Source: Candidatus Saccharimonadota bacterium (GTDB taxonomy: Bacteria > Patescibacteriota > Saccharimonadia > Saccharimonadales > UBA4665). From it: 64,000 bases of DNA. The stretch's first letter is position 1. Each line of letters starts with the position of its first letter. Location: NCBI GenBank assembly GCA_003133385.1, contig PKXF01000012.1, positions 2,933 to 66,932 on the forward strand. The letters run 5' to 3'. Shown one piece after another: positions 34,715 to 44,476 of this stretch. The notes below the pieces were generated by a model. The model was not told where the DNA came from and made no database searches. It saw nothing but the letters and a program-made list of their open reading frames with translations. The translations under genes and the position numbers were made by a program.

Positions 34715-35394
34715 GATTTATAGCCAGCCTTAGTACGGTCGCTCGTTATACTGCCCGCCTGGATGGTAACAACGCGGCGCTTTAGTTTATTAACAATCTC
34801 TTGATTATGCGTAGTCAACAGAACTGTAGTTCCATAACGATTGATTTTCTCCAGAACTTTAATGACGTCCCAGGCATGTTTAGGATCGAGATTACCAGTC
34901 GGCTCATCGGCAATTAGAATACGCGGCTGGCGTACAACTGCCCGGGCAATCGCCACCCGTTGGCTCTCGCCGCCTGACAGCTCGCGCGGCATGCTGTTTT
35001 CCTTGCCTTTTAAATTGACTATGCTGAGAACTTTTGGCACGGTTTGTTTAATTTCACGTTTGCTGGCCCCGACAACTTCGAGCGCAAAAGCTACATTTTC
35101 GAAGACGGTTTTATTTGGCAGCAGTTTGAAGTCTTGGAATACCACGCCAATCTTACGGCGGAGCATCGGTATGTCTTTGTCTTTCAGCTTGTCATAGTCA
35201 ATACCGCCGACGATAATTTTGCCCGAGGTTGGCCGCTCTTCACACGTCAATAACCGTAGTAAAGTAGTTTTACCAGCACCGCTCTGCCCGATAACTATTA
35301 CGAACTCTTTTGGCTCAACGTTGAGGGTGATGCGGTGCAAGGCTTCACCTTCACTGCGCGAATACTTTTTCGTTACCCTGTCAAGCAAGATCAT
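34711..35394 (-). CDS. ftsE: Cell division ATP-binding protein FtsE
   Basis: 227-residue ABC ATPase: Walker A GQSGAGKTTLL, Q-loop VVFQDFKLL, signature LSGGESQRVAIARA, Walker B ILIADEPTGNLD, and H-loop TTHN. Works with FtsX at the septum. The start at 35394 (MILLDRVTKKYS) is preferred over an upstream Met (35427) because TGCTATAAT ends 7 nt before it. Confidence 0.96.
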   Translation of the reverse strand: MILLDRVTKKYSRSEGEALHRITLNVEPKEFVIVIGQSGAGKTTLLRLLTCEERPTSGKIIVGGIDYDKLKDKDIPMLRRKIGVVFQDFKLLPNKTVFENVAFALEVVGASKREIKQTVPKVLSIVNLKGKENSMPRELSGGESQRVAIARAVVRQPRILIADEPTGNLDPKHAWDVIKVLEKINRYGTTVLLTTHNQEIVNKLKRRVVTIQAGSITSDRTKAGYKS

Positions 35395-35401
35395 TAACGA
35401 T

Positions 35402-35407
35402 ATTATA
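35402..35407 (-). promoter_or_regulatory. Extended -10 of ftsEX
   Basis: TGCTATAAT on minus; 7 nt to the ATG at 35394. Confidence 0.65.
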
Positions 35408-35446
35408 GCAGACCTGCCCGTCAACAAAAGTCAAACGCCCGGGGTT

Positions 35447-36532
35447 TTAGGTACTTAGATTGTGCTCTAGGTAGGCATCGATAAGCGGATCCAGGCCACC
35501 GTCCAATACAGCTTCAGGATCGGACGTCTCATAATTGCTTCTTAAGTCTTTTACTTGTTTATAAGGATGTAGCACATAGCTGCGTATTTGATTGCCCCAT
35601 TCCGCAGACTGGTTGGGACCTTTCAGATCCTCGAGATGATCCTGATGCTGCTCAAGCTGTAGACCCGCCAAGCGTGAACGTAAAATAGTTAAAGCAGTTT
35701 CTTTGTTTTGCAGTTGGCTACGCTCATTTTGGATAGCAACGTTGATGCCCGTTGGCAAGTGCGTCACCCGAACGGCCGAGTCAGTGGTATTAACGCTCTG
35801 GCCGCCATGGCCGCCGCTTCTATAGACATCGATTTTAAGATCCTTATCTTGAATAAGCAGCTCGTCGGGTTTATCAATTTTAGGCATGATCTCAACCTTG
35901 GCAAAGCTTGTCTGGCGCAAGTTATCAGAGTTGAACGGACTAAGCCGGACTAATCTATGTACTCCATGTTCACCTTTTAATTTGCCGTATGCGAACGGCC
36001 CGACGACGCTAAGGGTAATGCTTTTCAGCCCCGCCTCTTCGCCTGGTGATTGGTCAACAGTTACGACGTTCCAGCCAGCCTTTTCACAGAAACGACTATA
36101 CATTCTTAGCAGCATTTGCGCCCAATCCTGGGCATCAGTACCACCTGCACCGGCATAAATACTCAGGATTGCATCATGATCATCGTATGGACCGTTAAGT
36201 TTAAGTTCCTCTTTGAGCTGTGCAAATTCACTGGCACTACGCCTATACTGCTCAATGAGTTCAGGCCGTAAACTCGGGTCGCCAAGTTCTAATAGCTCAT
36301 TACTCTCATTGATGGCCTTTTGGAGGTTCAGCCATGGCCTAACTCTGGCCTCAAGTTTGGCAATATCCTGCATGACAACCTGGGCTTTGGTTGAATCATT
36401 CCAAAAATCCGGCCGCTTCGAGGCTTCCTGCAGTTCCACCAGCTGCTCACCGAGCTTGGTAACATTTAGTTGCTTGCAAGCCTCGTTAACTGCATGCTTA
36501 AGTTCATTAACTTGTTTATGCAAATCATCCAT
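35447..36532 (-). CDS. prfB: Peptide chain release factor 2
   Basis: Terminates at UGA and UAA. 361 residues with the RF2 anticodon-like SPF motif (RLSPFNSDN) and the catalytic GGQ in [16 protein letters not shown]. There is no programmed frameshift near codon 25; the frame is continuous. TGCTATACT lies 7 nt before ATG. Its presence shows that UGA is a stop codon here, unlike in Gracilibacteria and Absconditabacteria. Confidence 0.97.
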   Translation of the reverse strand: MDDLHKQVNELKHAVNEACKQLNVTKLGEQLVELQEASKRPDFWNDSTKAQVVMQDIAKLEARVRPWLNLQKAINESNELLELGDPSLRPELIEQYRRSASEFAQLKEELKLNGPYDDHDAILSIYAGAGGTDAQDWAQMLLRMYSRFCEKAGWNVVTVDQSPGEEAGLKSITLSVVGPFAYGKLKGEHGVHRLVRLSPFNSDNLRQTSFAKVEIMPKIDKPDELLIQDKDLKIDVYRSGGHGGQSVNTTDSAVRVTHLPTGINVAIQNERSQLQNKETALTILRSRLAGLQLEQHQDHLEDLKGPNQSAEWGNQIRSYVLHPYKQVKDLRSNYETSDPEAVLDGGLDPLIDAYLEHNLST

Positions 36533-36539
36533 CGACCCC

Positions 36540-36545
36540 AGTATA
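36540..36545 (-). promoter_or_regulatory. Extended -10 of prfB
   Basis: TGCTATACT on minus directly after the stop of the M16 gene; 7 nt to ATG. Confidence 0.6.
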
Positions 36546-36550
36546 GCAGT

Positions 36551-37858
36551 TCAACTTGTGGTAGTGCGGGATTGCCATAGTGAAGCAATCTGTGTTTCTA
36601 ATTCATGCGTGAATACTTCACCGCAGTTGCCAAGTACGCCAAAGCCCCAGACATTGTCGGCGAACATTGCCCTGCTTACGTCGATAATTTGCTGTTGGTC
36701 TATAGCCTTGATACGCTCTGGCACCCTATAGTAGTCCTCGATCACGCCATCAAAGAAATAACGGCCAGCATAACCGGCAGCAGTACCGCCAACTGTTTGG
36801 GCACTCCGCTGAAAGCGGCCCAGGGCATATTGCTTGGCAGCATCAATTTCCAGCTCAGGTATCTCACCAGCCTGTACCTTATACAACTCATCTACAGTAA
36901 TTTTAAGAAGAGCTACCGCATTTTTATCAGATACTTGGGCGCCAAACCACCAATTACTGGCACTGCGGGTATGGCTAAGACCGGAATTCATGCCATAGAC
37001 CAGTCCACGCTCGCGTGCAGTACCCAGAATTTTAGAGTAGAGTGTCTCGGTCAGCATGGTATTAACCAGGCTGAGAGCATCAGTTTCAGGATCGTTAAGG
37101 CGACGCATTACAAACGTATCAATATAGAAGTATATGTTTTCCACGGTGTCATTAGGCACATACACCGGGTGCTGGCTGAGCCGCCGGGGCCGCTCATGCG
37201 GCAACGCAAAGCGGCCTTTTTGTCTTGGCAGATCAATCGCCTCGAGCAAATCATTAATAACACGGCGACGCTTCGGGATTAAGTTACCGGCAATTACAAA
37301 ACGCATATTGGCAGCGTGGTGGGTACGGGCGTAATGAGCTCGTACATCCTCAACCGTTACGTTTTTCATAAGACTTAGGCGCTCGGCATCGGTTTTGGCA
37401 ATTAACCCGAGAGCTTGGCGCATTTCCAGACTCAAGCGCCTAAAGTGATTATTGCTTCTAGCAGCCATTTCTTCTTCAACGTTACCAAATTCCGCGCTGA
37501 ATTCTTCATCTAATAGCAGCGGTTTAGTGATGGCCAGTAGCAGCAAGCCAAGTACTCGATCCCACTCAAAATCAGCACACTCGGCTTCATAGTTAATGTC
37601 GTATACGCCAGTGGTCGCATTGCTATAGGCTCCATTTTTCTCAAGCTCGGCCTGGAAATCACGAGCTTTCGGGATCAGCTCGTTAGCTCCTAGCAAGACA
37701 TGCTCCATAAGGTGGGGGACTTCCCACTTATCAGGTTTAACCAGGTATTCGCCGGCCCGAAAATTAAAGTCAAAGGTCATCACCGACGCGTCAGGTACGT
37801 GAATTAATAGGCCTTTTGCTCCATTTTTGAGAATAATTTCAGATGTAGTGTGTCGCAT
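36551..37858 (-). CDS. M16-family zinc metallopeptidase
   Basis: 435 residues of the pitrilysin/processing peptidase family. The inverted zinc motif is intact: H49-L-M-E52-H53, with the distal Glu likely in the NYEAECADFEW or FGNVEEEMA region. Two M16 half-domains are visible, the second beginning near residue 195 (NDTVENIYFYIDTF). No signal peptide, so likely cytoplasmic. It lies 16 nt after secA, so it is probably co-transcribed. Confidence 0.9.
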   Translation of the reverse strand: MRHTTSEIILKNGAKGLLIHVPDASVMTFDFNFRAGEYLVKPDKWEVPHLMEHVLLGANELIPKARDFQAELEKNGAYSNATTGVYDINYEAECADFEWDRVLGLLLLAITKPLLLDEEFSAEFGNVEEEMAARSNNHFRRLSLEMRQALGLIAKTDAERLSLMKNVTVEDVRAHYARTHHAANMRFVIAGNLIPKRRRVINDLLEAIDLPRQKGRFALPHERPRRLSQHPVYVPNDTVENIYFYIDTFVMRRLNDPETDALSLVNTMLTETLYSKILGTARERGLVYGMNSGLSHTRSASNWWFGAQVSDKNAVALLKITVDELYKVQAGEIPELEIDAAKQYALGRFQRSAQTVGGTAAGYAGRYFFDGVIEDYYRVPERIKAIDQQQIIDVSRAMFADNVWGFGVLGNCGEVFTHELETQIASLWQSRTTTS

Positions 37859-37874
37859 ATTGAAAACTGCCGGG

Positions 37875-40484
37875 CTATTTCTTGCGCCGTTTAGCGGCAG
37901 TTTTACGCTTACGCTCTACTTTGCGAGCTTTCTTAATACGTGCCGACTGTTTCTTCTTCGGCTGTCCGGCGGCCTTTTTATCATTAAAGTCCTGAGCTTC
38001 AAATTCTGTTTCGGCTGTGGTTATCTGTGAAGCATTATCTACCGAACTCCGTGCGGCTAAGGTAAGGTCAGTTTCGATTGCCCTCTGTAAGTCTTCTGGC
38101 GCAATTGGCTGGGCATGGAAAAGATGGACTAGTACATCATGCCTCAGTGAATTTTGCATGTCATCAAATATCAACTGGCCCTGGCGGCGGTATTCGACTA
38201 GCGGATCCTGCTGGCCAACACTCATCCAGTGGATTCCTTCACGCAAGTGATCCATATTCTCTAAATGTTGCATCCATAAGTTATCAAGGACCTGTAGATA
38301 AATATCACGCTCGACTTTGCGCATAATTTCTTTTGTGAAAGCGACTTCCCGAGCTTCATACAGTTCAAGCGCTTCAGTCTGCAAGACCTTCTCAAACTTC
38401 GTTGCATCCGAGTCAAACAGACGGTCAAGGGTCGCTTCTTCAAACGGAAAGATTTCGCGGACTATATCTTCAAACTGGTCTGTCGTGACTAGAGGTGAGA
38501 TTGCCAGTTCATGGGCTTCTTCTGACATAAGAATTTTTATACGTTTGGATACGTTTGCAGATCGTAAAATCTCACGGCGCATGGCATAAATAGCTCTACG
38601 GTGACGGTTCATGACGTCGTCATACTGGACGACATTTTTACGCTGATCGAAGTGGAAACCTTCAACTTTCTTTTGGGCTCCTTCTAGCGAACGGCTAATT
38701 AATCGGTTCTCTATCGGGGTCTCGTCATCAACACTAAGTCTGGCCATTATGTTGGAAATTCGGTCACCGCCGAATATGCGCATTAGGTCATCTTCGGTAC
38801 TTACAAAGAATTGGGTTACGCCGGGGTCGCCCTGACGGCCGGAACGTCCCCGTAGTTGGTTGTCGATGCGACGTGATTCATGCCGTTCACTACCCAGTAC
38901 GAAAAGGCCGCCAAGTTCTTTGATGCCTTCCCCGAGTACAATATCCGTACCCCGTCCGGCAATGTTGGTTGCCAGCGTTACGGCTCCCTTTTCTCCGGCT
39001 TGAGCAACTATTTTTGCTTCGCGTTCGTTGTTCTTAGCGTTCAGCACTTGATGAGGAATGCTAGCTTTAGTAAGCAATTGTCCAAGAATTTCATTTTTCT
39101 CGATTGAAACCGTACCGATTAGAACCGGCTGGCCCTTGGTGTGCAAGGTTTTGATCTCCCGGATAATCGCCTTGAACTTAGCCTGCTCAGTGCGGTAGAT
39201 ACGGTCTGTCCGGTCGATACGGACCAGCACGCGGTTAGATGGTATTTCCACTACGTCAAGTTTATAAATCTGGTGAAATTCTTCGGCTTCGGTAAGTGCC
39301 GTACCGGTCATACCGGCTAATTTTTCATACAAACGGAAATAGTTTTGGAATGAAATGGTCGCAAGCGTCATACTTTCCTGCTGGACCTCGACGTTTTCTT
39401 TGGCCTCAATCGCCTGGTGCAGCCCCTCGTTATAACGGCGTCCGGCCAGCAAGCGTCCAGTGAATTCATCAACGATCACAACCTCACCTTCATTAGTAAC
39501 CACATAATCTTTATCCCGGTGGAACAGCGCATGGGCGCGGAGTGCTTGCTGCAGGTGGTAAATAGTACGAATGTTCTCGGAGCCGTAAAGGTTATCAATA
39601 CCAAGAATTTTCTGGATTTTCTCAACTCCCGCGTCGGTCAGTATGACCGTTTTACGCTTTTCGTCAGTTTCAAAATGTTTCTCTTTAACAAGTTGCCGTA
39701 CTATTTTAGCGAATTGCGAATAAGCCGTACCGCTGGTGACGCTTGGTGCGCTAATAATTAACGGCGTCCGGGCTTCGTCTACAAGAATGGAGTCGACTTC
39801 GTCAACAATGGCGAAGTGCAAGTCGCGTTGCCTTAGCTGGTCTTCTTCACGGACCATGTTGTCACGCAAATAATCAAAGCCGAATTCGTTATTGGTGCCA
39901 TAAGTAATGTCGGCAGCGTAGGCTTCTTGGCGGGTTGCAGGCTTGAGGTGAGAAAATCGTTGGTCCTCATGTTCGGTATTAGTGAAGTCAGGATCATAGA
40001 TGAAGGAGTGATCGCCAACTATAACACCAGTTTTCATACCTAAAAAGCTATAGACTTGCCCCATCCAACCGGCATCCCGCTGGGCCAAGTAATCATTAAC
40101 CGTTACTACGTGCACGCCCTTTTCGGTCAAGGCATTCAGGTAAACCGGAGCTGTGGCCACCAATGTCTTACCCTCACCGGTCTTCATTTCAGCAACATTG
40201 CCCTCATGCAGAACGATACCGCCTATAAGTTGTACATCGAAATGACGCTGGCCTAGGGCCCTAGTAGCCGCCTCGCGAGCGACAGCAAAGGCATCCGGCA
40301 AGATATTATCAAGTGACTCTTTCTTAAGCCGGCCTTTGAGCACCGCCGACTGTTCACGGAGTTGCTTGTCAGACATTTTTTTGTACTTGTCTGCCAAAGC
40401 ATTGATGGCAACAACCCGTTTTCGCAAACGCTTCACGGTCTTTGCCTGTGGGTCGCCTAAAATTTTCTTAAAGACAATATTCAT
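37875..40484 (-). CDS. secA: Preprotein translocase ATPase SecA
   Basis: Motor that drives proteins through SecYEG. 869 residues: Walker A MKTGEGKTLVA near residue 100, DEVDSILVDEARTPLIISAP, the preprotein cross-linking domain, VLIGTVSIEKNE, TNIAGRGTDI and RGRSGRQGDPG of the second helicase domain. The C-terminus lacks the SEC-C zinc domain and ends in a Lys/Arg-rich tail instead. hpf lies upstream, as in many Gram-positives. Confidence 0.98.
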   Translation of the reverse strand: MNIVFKKILGDPQAKTVKRLRKRVVAINALADKYKKMSDKQLREQSAVLKGRLKKESLDNILPDAFAVAREAATRALGQRHFDVQLIGGIVLHEGNVAEMKTGEGKTLVATAPVYLNALTEKGVHVVTVNDYLAQRDAGWMGQVYSFLGMKTGVIVGDHSFIYDPDFTNTEHEDQRFSHLKPATRQEAYAADITYGTNNEFGFDYLRDNMVREEDQLRQRDLHFAIVDEVDSILVDEARTPLIISAPSVTSGTAYSQFAKIVRQLVKEKHFETDEKRKTVILTDAGVEKIQKILGIDNLYGSENIRTIYHLQQALRAHALFHRDKDYVVTNEGEVVIVDEFTGRLLAGRRYNEGLHQAIEAKENVEVQQESMTLATISFQNYFRLYEKLAGMTGTALTEAEEFHQIYKLDVVEIPSNRVLVRIDRTDRIYRTEQAKFKAIIREIKTLHTKGQPVLIGTVSIEKNEILGQLLTKASIPHQVLNAKNNEREAKIVAQAGEKGAVTLATNIAGRGTDIVLGEGIKELGGLFVLGSERHESRRIDNQLRGRSGRQGDPGVTQFFVSTEDDLMRIFGGDRISNIMARLSVDDETPIENRLISRSLEGAQKKVEGFHFDQRKNVVQYDDVMNRHRRAIYAMRREILRSANVSKRIKILMSEEAHELAISPLVTTDQFEDIVREIFPFEEATLDRLFDSDATKFEKVLQTEALELYEAREVAFTKEIMRKVERDIYLQVLDNLWMQHLENMDHLREGIHWMSVGQQDPLVEYRRQGQLIFDDMQNSLRHDVLVHLFHAQPIAPEDLQRAIETDLTLAARSSVDNASQITTAETEFEAQDFNDKKAAGQPKKKQSARIKKARKVERKRKTAAKRRKK

Positions 40485-40612
40485 TAATCAACTACGTCTC
40501 CCTCTCTGACGATTTACTACAAGTCACTTGCAAGTTATAACGTACAATTATAGACTTTTTTCACCTCAAATGCGACACCAATTTTGCTATATTTGTCCTG
40601 GAGCAGCGTAGA

Positions 40613-40975
40613 TCAGCCCGTTTTACGGCGAAAGCGTGCCACAAGATGACGGTGGAATCTGCCGTTACCATGCTTATCTTTATAAATTTGTAAACGCTTT
40701 TTGAGCTTGCCTTCAACAATATCTACTGCTGTGTACATATTATGAGAGCTGTCTTTCACTACTATAGTTTGATGTGGCAGAAATAACGTGACTTCGCACG
40801 TACAGCTATTATTGTTTTTAGCTTTGCTTTCTTTTAGAAACACCTCGGCGTGGGCGCTTTCACGACTATGCCGGGACATGTAGCGGTCCAAAGTAGCAAT
40901 CTTTTTTGTAACGTGCTTTTTTAAATCATCGTCAACGTTGGCATGTATCCCCTGGATTTCGAATTTTTTAAGCAC
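40613..40975 (-). CDS. hpf: Ribosome hibernation factor, short HPF/RaiA type
   Basis: 120 residues with the HPF fold: FEIQGIHANVDDDLKKHVTKKIATLDRYM, a central beta region, and DIVEGKLKKRLQIYKDK. The long-form dimerisation domain is absent, replaced by a basic tail. It inactivates or protects idle ribosomes. The start is GTG with a strong AAGGAGG 7 nt upstream; an ATG five nt earlier is out of frame. Confidence 0.9.
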   Translation of the reverse strand: MLKKFEIQGIHANVDDDLKKHVTKKIATLDRYMSRHSRESAHAEVFLKESKAKNNNSCTCEVTLFLPHQTIVVKDSSHNMYTAVDIVEGKLKKRLQIYKDKHGNGRFHRHLVARFRRKTG

Positions 40976-41015
40976 GACATGACCTCCTTAAAAGAAAAAT
41001 CTTAAATTAAGAACT

Positions 41016-42311
41016 TTATATTTCGTTACGGCCGCCCATATATGGCTGCAGGACTTCGGGAATTTTAACATTACCCTGCTCTGTCTGGAAATTCTCAATA
41101 ATAGCAATGAGCGGTCGCTCAGAAAAGGCCGTAGCGTCATTAGTATGCGCTAGCGCTATTGAGCCGTCATTCCGGCGTACCCGCGTCTTCATAGCCTGTG
41201 TTTGAAAATCTGTTATATAGTCGGCAGTATGTGTTTCACGGTACTTGTTTTGGCCGGGCAGCCACGCCTCAACATCCATACCGTGAGCATTAGGAAAGCC
41301 AATGTCAGCTGTACATTTGTTTAGCAGCTGGTAAGGCAAGCCGAGCTGCTGCATAAGATACTCCTGAATGGCAACTAGAAACATATGTTCATCTAAGGAA
41401 TCCTCGGGCAAGTTGAAGCATTCCATTTCAAGTTTGTTGAACTGGTGAAGGCGCAGAATACCCTCTGTGTCTTTGCCGTAGGTACCAGCCTCCCGCCTAA
41501 AAGCCGTAGTATAGCCAACGTAGCGAAGCGGTAAATCCGCCTCAGGTAAAATCTCATCCATATACATCGGGGCCAACGTGTGCTCGGCGCTAGCATTCAG
41601 CCATAAATCTTCATCCTCGATTTTGTATGTTTGCTCTTCCTTATTCAACCGTCCAGTTGCTTCATAAACCTCTTTTTTGGCAACTGCCGGCGGTAGTACG
41701 GGTATAAAAGGCTTGGCACTGACCTTTAGATTATTATCTTTGGCTATTTGTTCTAGGATGGTTTGGTCAGTCAATACCTTAAGGGCAAAATGCCAAAGAG
41801 CAAATTCTAGCAGGACTAGGTCGCCTTTCAGGTAGACAAAACGTGCGGCAGCGACCTTGGTGGCCCGTTCTTTGTCAATCCAGCCTTTGGTTTCACCAAT
41901 CTGCCAGTGGTTTTTCGGCGTAAAATTAAAATTCGGTTTTTCTCCCCAGTGCTTAACCGCAACATTGTCATCTTCGCTAGCACCAAGCGGCACATCATCA
42001 AGCGGCATATTCGGCACGGTTTTGAGTAAAGCTTGAAACTCTAATTCGATCGAGGCTAACTGGTGCTCTAGTTTAGCTAGCTTGTCTTTAATATCGCGGC
42101 CGGCTGCTACTTGCTCCTCATTTGGTCTTTGGCCTTTAGAGGCACCGCTCAGTTCATTACGCTTACGCCTGAGGTCTTCAACTTGCTGCTTGAGCTGCCG
42201 GCGCTCATCATCGAAACCCAATAGCTGGGTAATATCAACGGTGTAGCCCTTTTGCAGGGACTTCTCAGCAACCAATTCAGGGTTGTCGCGAATCAACTGA
42301 ATATCTAGCAT
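41016..42311 (-). CDS. serS: Seryl-tRNA synthetase
   Basis: 431 residues: N-terminal antiparallel coiled coil (residues about 25-100) for tRNA-Ser, then the class II core with TAEHTLAPMYMD, motif 2 FRREAGTYGKDTEGILRLHQFNKLE, and motif 3 NDATAFSERPLIAIIEN. MLDIQLIRDNPE is the typical N-terminus, so the start is 42311, 7 nt after TATAAT; an upstream ATG at 42389 is not used. Confidence 0.97.
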   Translation of the reverse strand: MLDIQLIRDNPELVAEKSLQKGYTVDITQLLGFDDERRQLKQQVEDLRRKRNELSGASKGQRPNEEQVAAGRDIKDKLAKLEHQLASIELEFQALLKTVPNMPLDDVPLGASEDDNVAVKHWGEKPNFNFTPKNHWQIGETKGWIDKERATKVAAARFVYLKGDLVLLEFALWHFALKVLTDQTILEQIAKDNNLKVSAKPFIPVLPPAVAKKEVYEATGRLNKEEQTYKIEDEDLWLNASAEHTLAPMYMDEILPEADLPLRYVGYTTAFRREAGTYGKDTEGILRLHQFNKLEMECFNLPEDSLDEHMFLVAIQEYLMQQLGLPYQLLNKCTADIGFPNAHGMDVEAWLPGQNKYRETHTADYITDFQTQAMKTRVRRNDGSIALAHTNDATAFSERPLIAIIENFQTEQGNVKIPEVLQPYMGGRNEI

Positions 42312-42318
42312 GTAGAAT

Positions 42319-42324
42319 ATTATA
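42319..42324 (-). promoter_or_regulatory. -10 element of serS
   Basis: TATAAT on minus, 7 nt before ATG. Confidence 0.6.
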
Positions 42325-42363
42325 CGGCATAGGGTGCTACTCGAAACCAGACTATATAAGAAC

Positions 42364-43146
42364 TTAAGAGCTTTTCTTGGGAAGCGCACTCAAAGTTAGT
42401 TCAGTGCGCGCGCGAGCGTAGCCGCAATAGTCACACGATCCGCCCATAGCGGCTTCGCCAACTGGTGGCATATCGTCACTGTCCATACACTGCTTCATCT
42501 TTAAAAGCGTTGGTTCTACCCAGGCATCATTACCCGTATACGGAATGAGCTTGGTATGAAATTCCAAATGGTCGTTAAAACCATCAAGGTCAAGACGGGC
42601 ATTAGTGTAGACAAAATAGCCAACATCGCTGACTTGAAAGTCATTTTGGCGCAGAAGCCATTGATAGACTTCCATTTGACGTTTATAACTGATCTGCCAA
42701 TCGGCATCAAGGTTCACCGGAGTGGCTTTGGACGTAGCTTTATAGTCAACCACAATGAGCTGGTCATCATCGCCTACCCAGACATCGTCAACAGCACCAA
42801 AAACGTGAAGATTGGTTGGTTTATGCAATGTAGTCACACCCGTGAAATTAGTGCGCCAGGTATTAAGGTCGTCATGGGCGTACGGTATGGCTTTAATTTG
42901 ATTGTCAGACATAATCGGGTGCGGTTTCCCCTGAGTCCTATAACGGTCAAACTCTTTTTTGAACAATTCATCAATGGCCTTGTTGATATTGAAAGGCGGC
43001 GAATTCGGGCGGCGAATTTTTAAACGTACATCGAGCCAGAAACAGCGCGGACACTGCGTAAATAATTCTATTTTAGAGCGCGAAACCTTAAATGGCTCCG
43101 CCTGACCCGGTTTATAGGGCTGCGACCGTACCCTGCTGTATGCCAT
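42364..43146 (-). CDS. PD-(D/E)XK nuclease-fold protein with Cys cluster
   Basis: 260 residues of the Cas4/AddB-type nuclease group. The core motif is GAVDDVW ... LIVVDYKAT (Asp and D-x-K). Cys pairs near both ends (C32 and C35 in QCPRCFW; CDYCGY near the C-terminus) look like the four ligands of an iron-sulphur cluster. No CRISPR array or helicase partner is adjacent, so a repair role is more likely than adaptation. TGCTACAAT ends 7 nt before ATG. Confidence 0.82.
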   Translation of the reverse strand: MAYSRVRSQPYKPGQAEPFKVSRSKIELFTQCPRCFWLDVRLKIRRPNSPPFNINKAIDELFKKEFDRYRTQGKPHPIMSDNQIKAIPYAHDDLNTWRTNFTGVTTLHKPTNLHVFGAVDDVWVGDDDQLIVVDYKATSKATPVNLDADWQISYKRQMEVYQWLLRQNDFQVSDVGYFVYTNARLDLDGFNDHLEFHTKLIPYTGNDAWVEPTLLKMKQCMDSDDMPPVGEAAMGGSCDYCGYARARTELTLSALPKKSS

Positions 43147-43153
43147 ACCTACT

Positions 43154-43159
43154 ATTGTA
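43154..43159 (-). promoter_or_regulatory. Extended -10 of the nuclease gene
   Basis: TGCTACAAT on minus; 7 nt to ATG. Confidence 0.55.
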
Positions 43160-43214
43160 GCAGCCTGGCAGTTGCAATATTATTTGCGAATTGATAGATT
43201 TCTAGGCAAGCTGT

Positions 43215-43709
43215 TCAGATGCTCGAGTTAAAGTTGGCTGTGTAGCCGCTGACATCCTGGCAATTCACGCCTTTGTGGTGAATGGGATTAATGTATAGGT
43301 AGGAATAGCTATAGCTCCCCTGATAATATTGGTTTGCATTATAATTCGTCCCTGCTCCTACGCCCCGCGCCACAACATTTTGGGCAAGGCTGCTGGCACT
43401 AAAGTCATTGCTAGTCAGCTTGTAGGTCACACAAAACCTATACGAGTGACGGCCGGTCTTGGTATAGCTAATGGTACTAGGTGCGTTGTTAATACCAGCC
43501 TCGGGTAGAGAGTTAGGTGCAGGCCCGGTGAGGCTATAACCGTTATAGTTATTGAGTTCAGTGGCTATATTGTTTGCGGAATCTTCGGTTTTTTGGTCTT
43601 GACGGGTAGCCGAAGCTTGCACTAGTACCACGGCTAGAATTACCAAGGTAAATAAACCGATTATTCCAAGACCTATACGATATTTGGTAAGTGAACGTTG
43701 CATAGGCAT
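43215..43709 (-). CDS. Membrane-anchored extracytoplasmic protein of unknown function
   Basis: 164 residues. One membrane helix (about 12-31, GLGIIGLFTLVILAVVLVQA) is followed by a Ser/Asn/Tyr-rich outer domain with two Cys. The layout is pseudopilin-like, but the type IV pilin prepilin cleavage motif is not clear. It follows the Pro-rich membrane protein gene by 11 nt. Confidence 0.6.
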   Translation of the reverse strand: MPMQRSLTKYRIGLGIIGLFTLVILAVVLVQASATRQDQKTEDSANNIATELNNYNGYSLTGPAPNSLPEAGINNAPSTISYTKTGRHSYRFCVTYKLTSNDFSASSLAQNVVARGVGAGTNYNANQYYQGSYSYSYLYINPIHHKGVNCQDVSGYTANFNSSI

Positions 43710-43720
43710 CGTTTTAGGTG

Positions 43721-44398
43721 CTAGCTTAACCTATGCTCATCTCTCCAGTAGTAGAAAAGAACTCCGCCGGCTACAACCAAGATGACTAGCACATCAAGAA
43801 TCACCTTCATGATTGAGCCGCTGTAAGAACCGCTAAGCTTAGCAAAAATCGTAGCTAGAAAACCAATAAGTGTAAAGAAACAGACTACAAAGCTGCTGAT
43901 TTGAATAAACTGCGTACTGCGCCGTTTGGAAGCGTCAAGCCGGGCTGCCGGATCGAGCAGTTCTGCTTGTTTGAGCCGTAAAAAAAGCCAAGAGAACACA
44001 GGTACAGACACCAGTAAAAGCGCCAGCGGAAAGTACAGCACTGAAAAACTATAATTGCCGTTGACGACAGCCAGTAATGCGCTGGCCAGTCCAATAGCAC
44101 CAGTCACAAGTGCTATGGTCATAAATACATATTCAACGCCTCGGGGACTTAGTACTTTGACAACTGGTTGTGGGACCATGCTTTGGGGTGCAGGCGGGTT
44201 TGGTATAGGGTCTTGTGGCGGAGCTACGCGAGTTGGTGGCGGTGGAGGTGGCGGCGTCTGCGGATAAAACGAATGGTGCTCCGGCGGGCGGTGATGAGGT
44301 CTCTCGGCGGTTGCCATATCCGTTAAATTTTCACTAGGTGTGAACGCGGCAGGCTGATGTTCGTATTCGTGATAATCGGATTTAGGGTTGTTGTCCAT
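43721..44398 (-). CDS. Pro-rich multi-pass membrane protein
   Basis: 225 residues: a disordered His/Pro-rich cytoplasmic tail of about 85 residues (with a PPPPPPP run), then four predicted membrane helices; the tail with SPRGVEYVF resembles DUF5671-type proteins. Function unknown. A TATAAT and an AAGGAT site precede the start, so this one has a normal leader of about 23 nt. Confidence 0.65.
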   Translation of the reverse strand: MDNNPKSDYHEYEHQPAAFTPSENLTDMATAERPHHRPPEHHSFYPQTPPPPPPPTRVAPPQDPIPNPPAPQSMVPQPVVKVLSPRGVEYVFMTIALVTGAIGLASALLAVVNGNYSFSVLYFPLALLLVSVPVFSWLFLRLKQAELLDPAARLDASKRRSTQFIQISSFVVCFFTLIGFLATIFAKLSGSYSGSIMKVILDVLVILVVAGGVLFYYWRDEHRLS

Positions 44399-44476
44399 TA
44401 ATAATATCCTTAATTGACTTTTATTATACAGTCACGATTATTAAACACAAGTATTGTGCCCTTATAGGCATTAGCT

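Noticed and set aside
35447-36532. RF2 programmed frameshift or UGA recoding
   Set aside because: The prfB frame is continuous and RF2 is present, so UGA is a normal stop.
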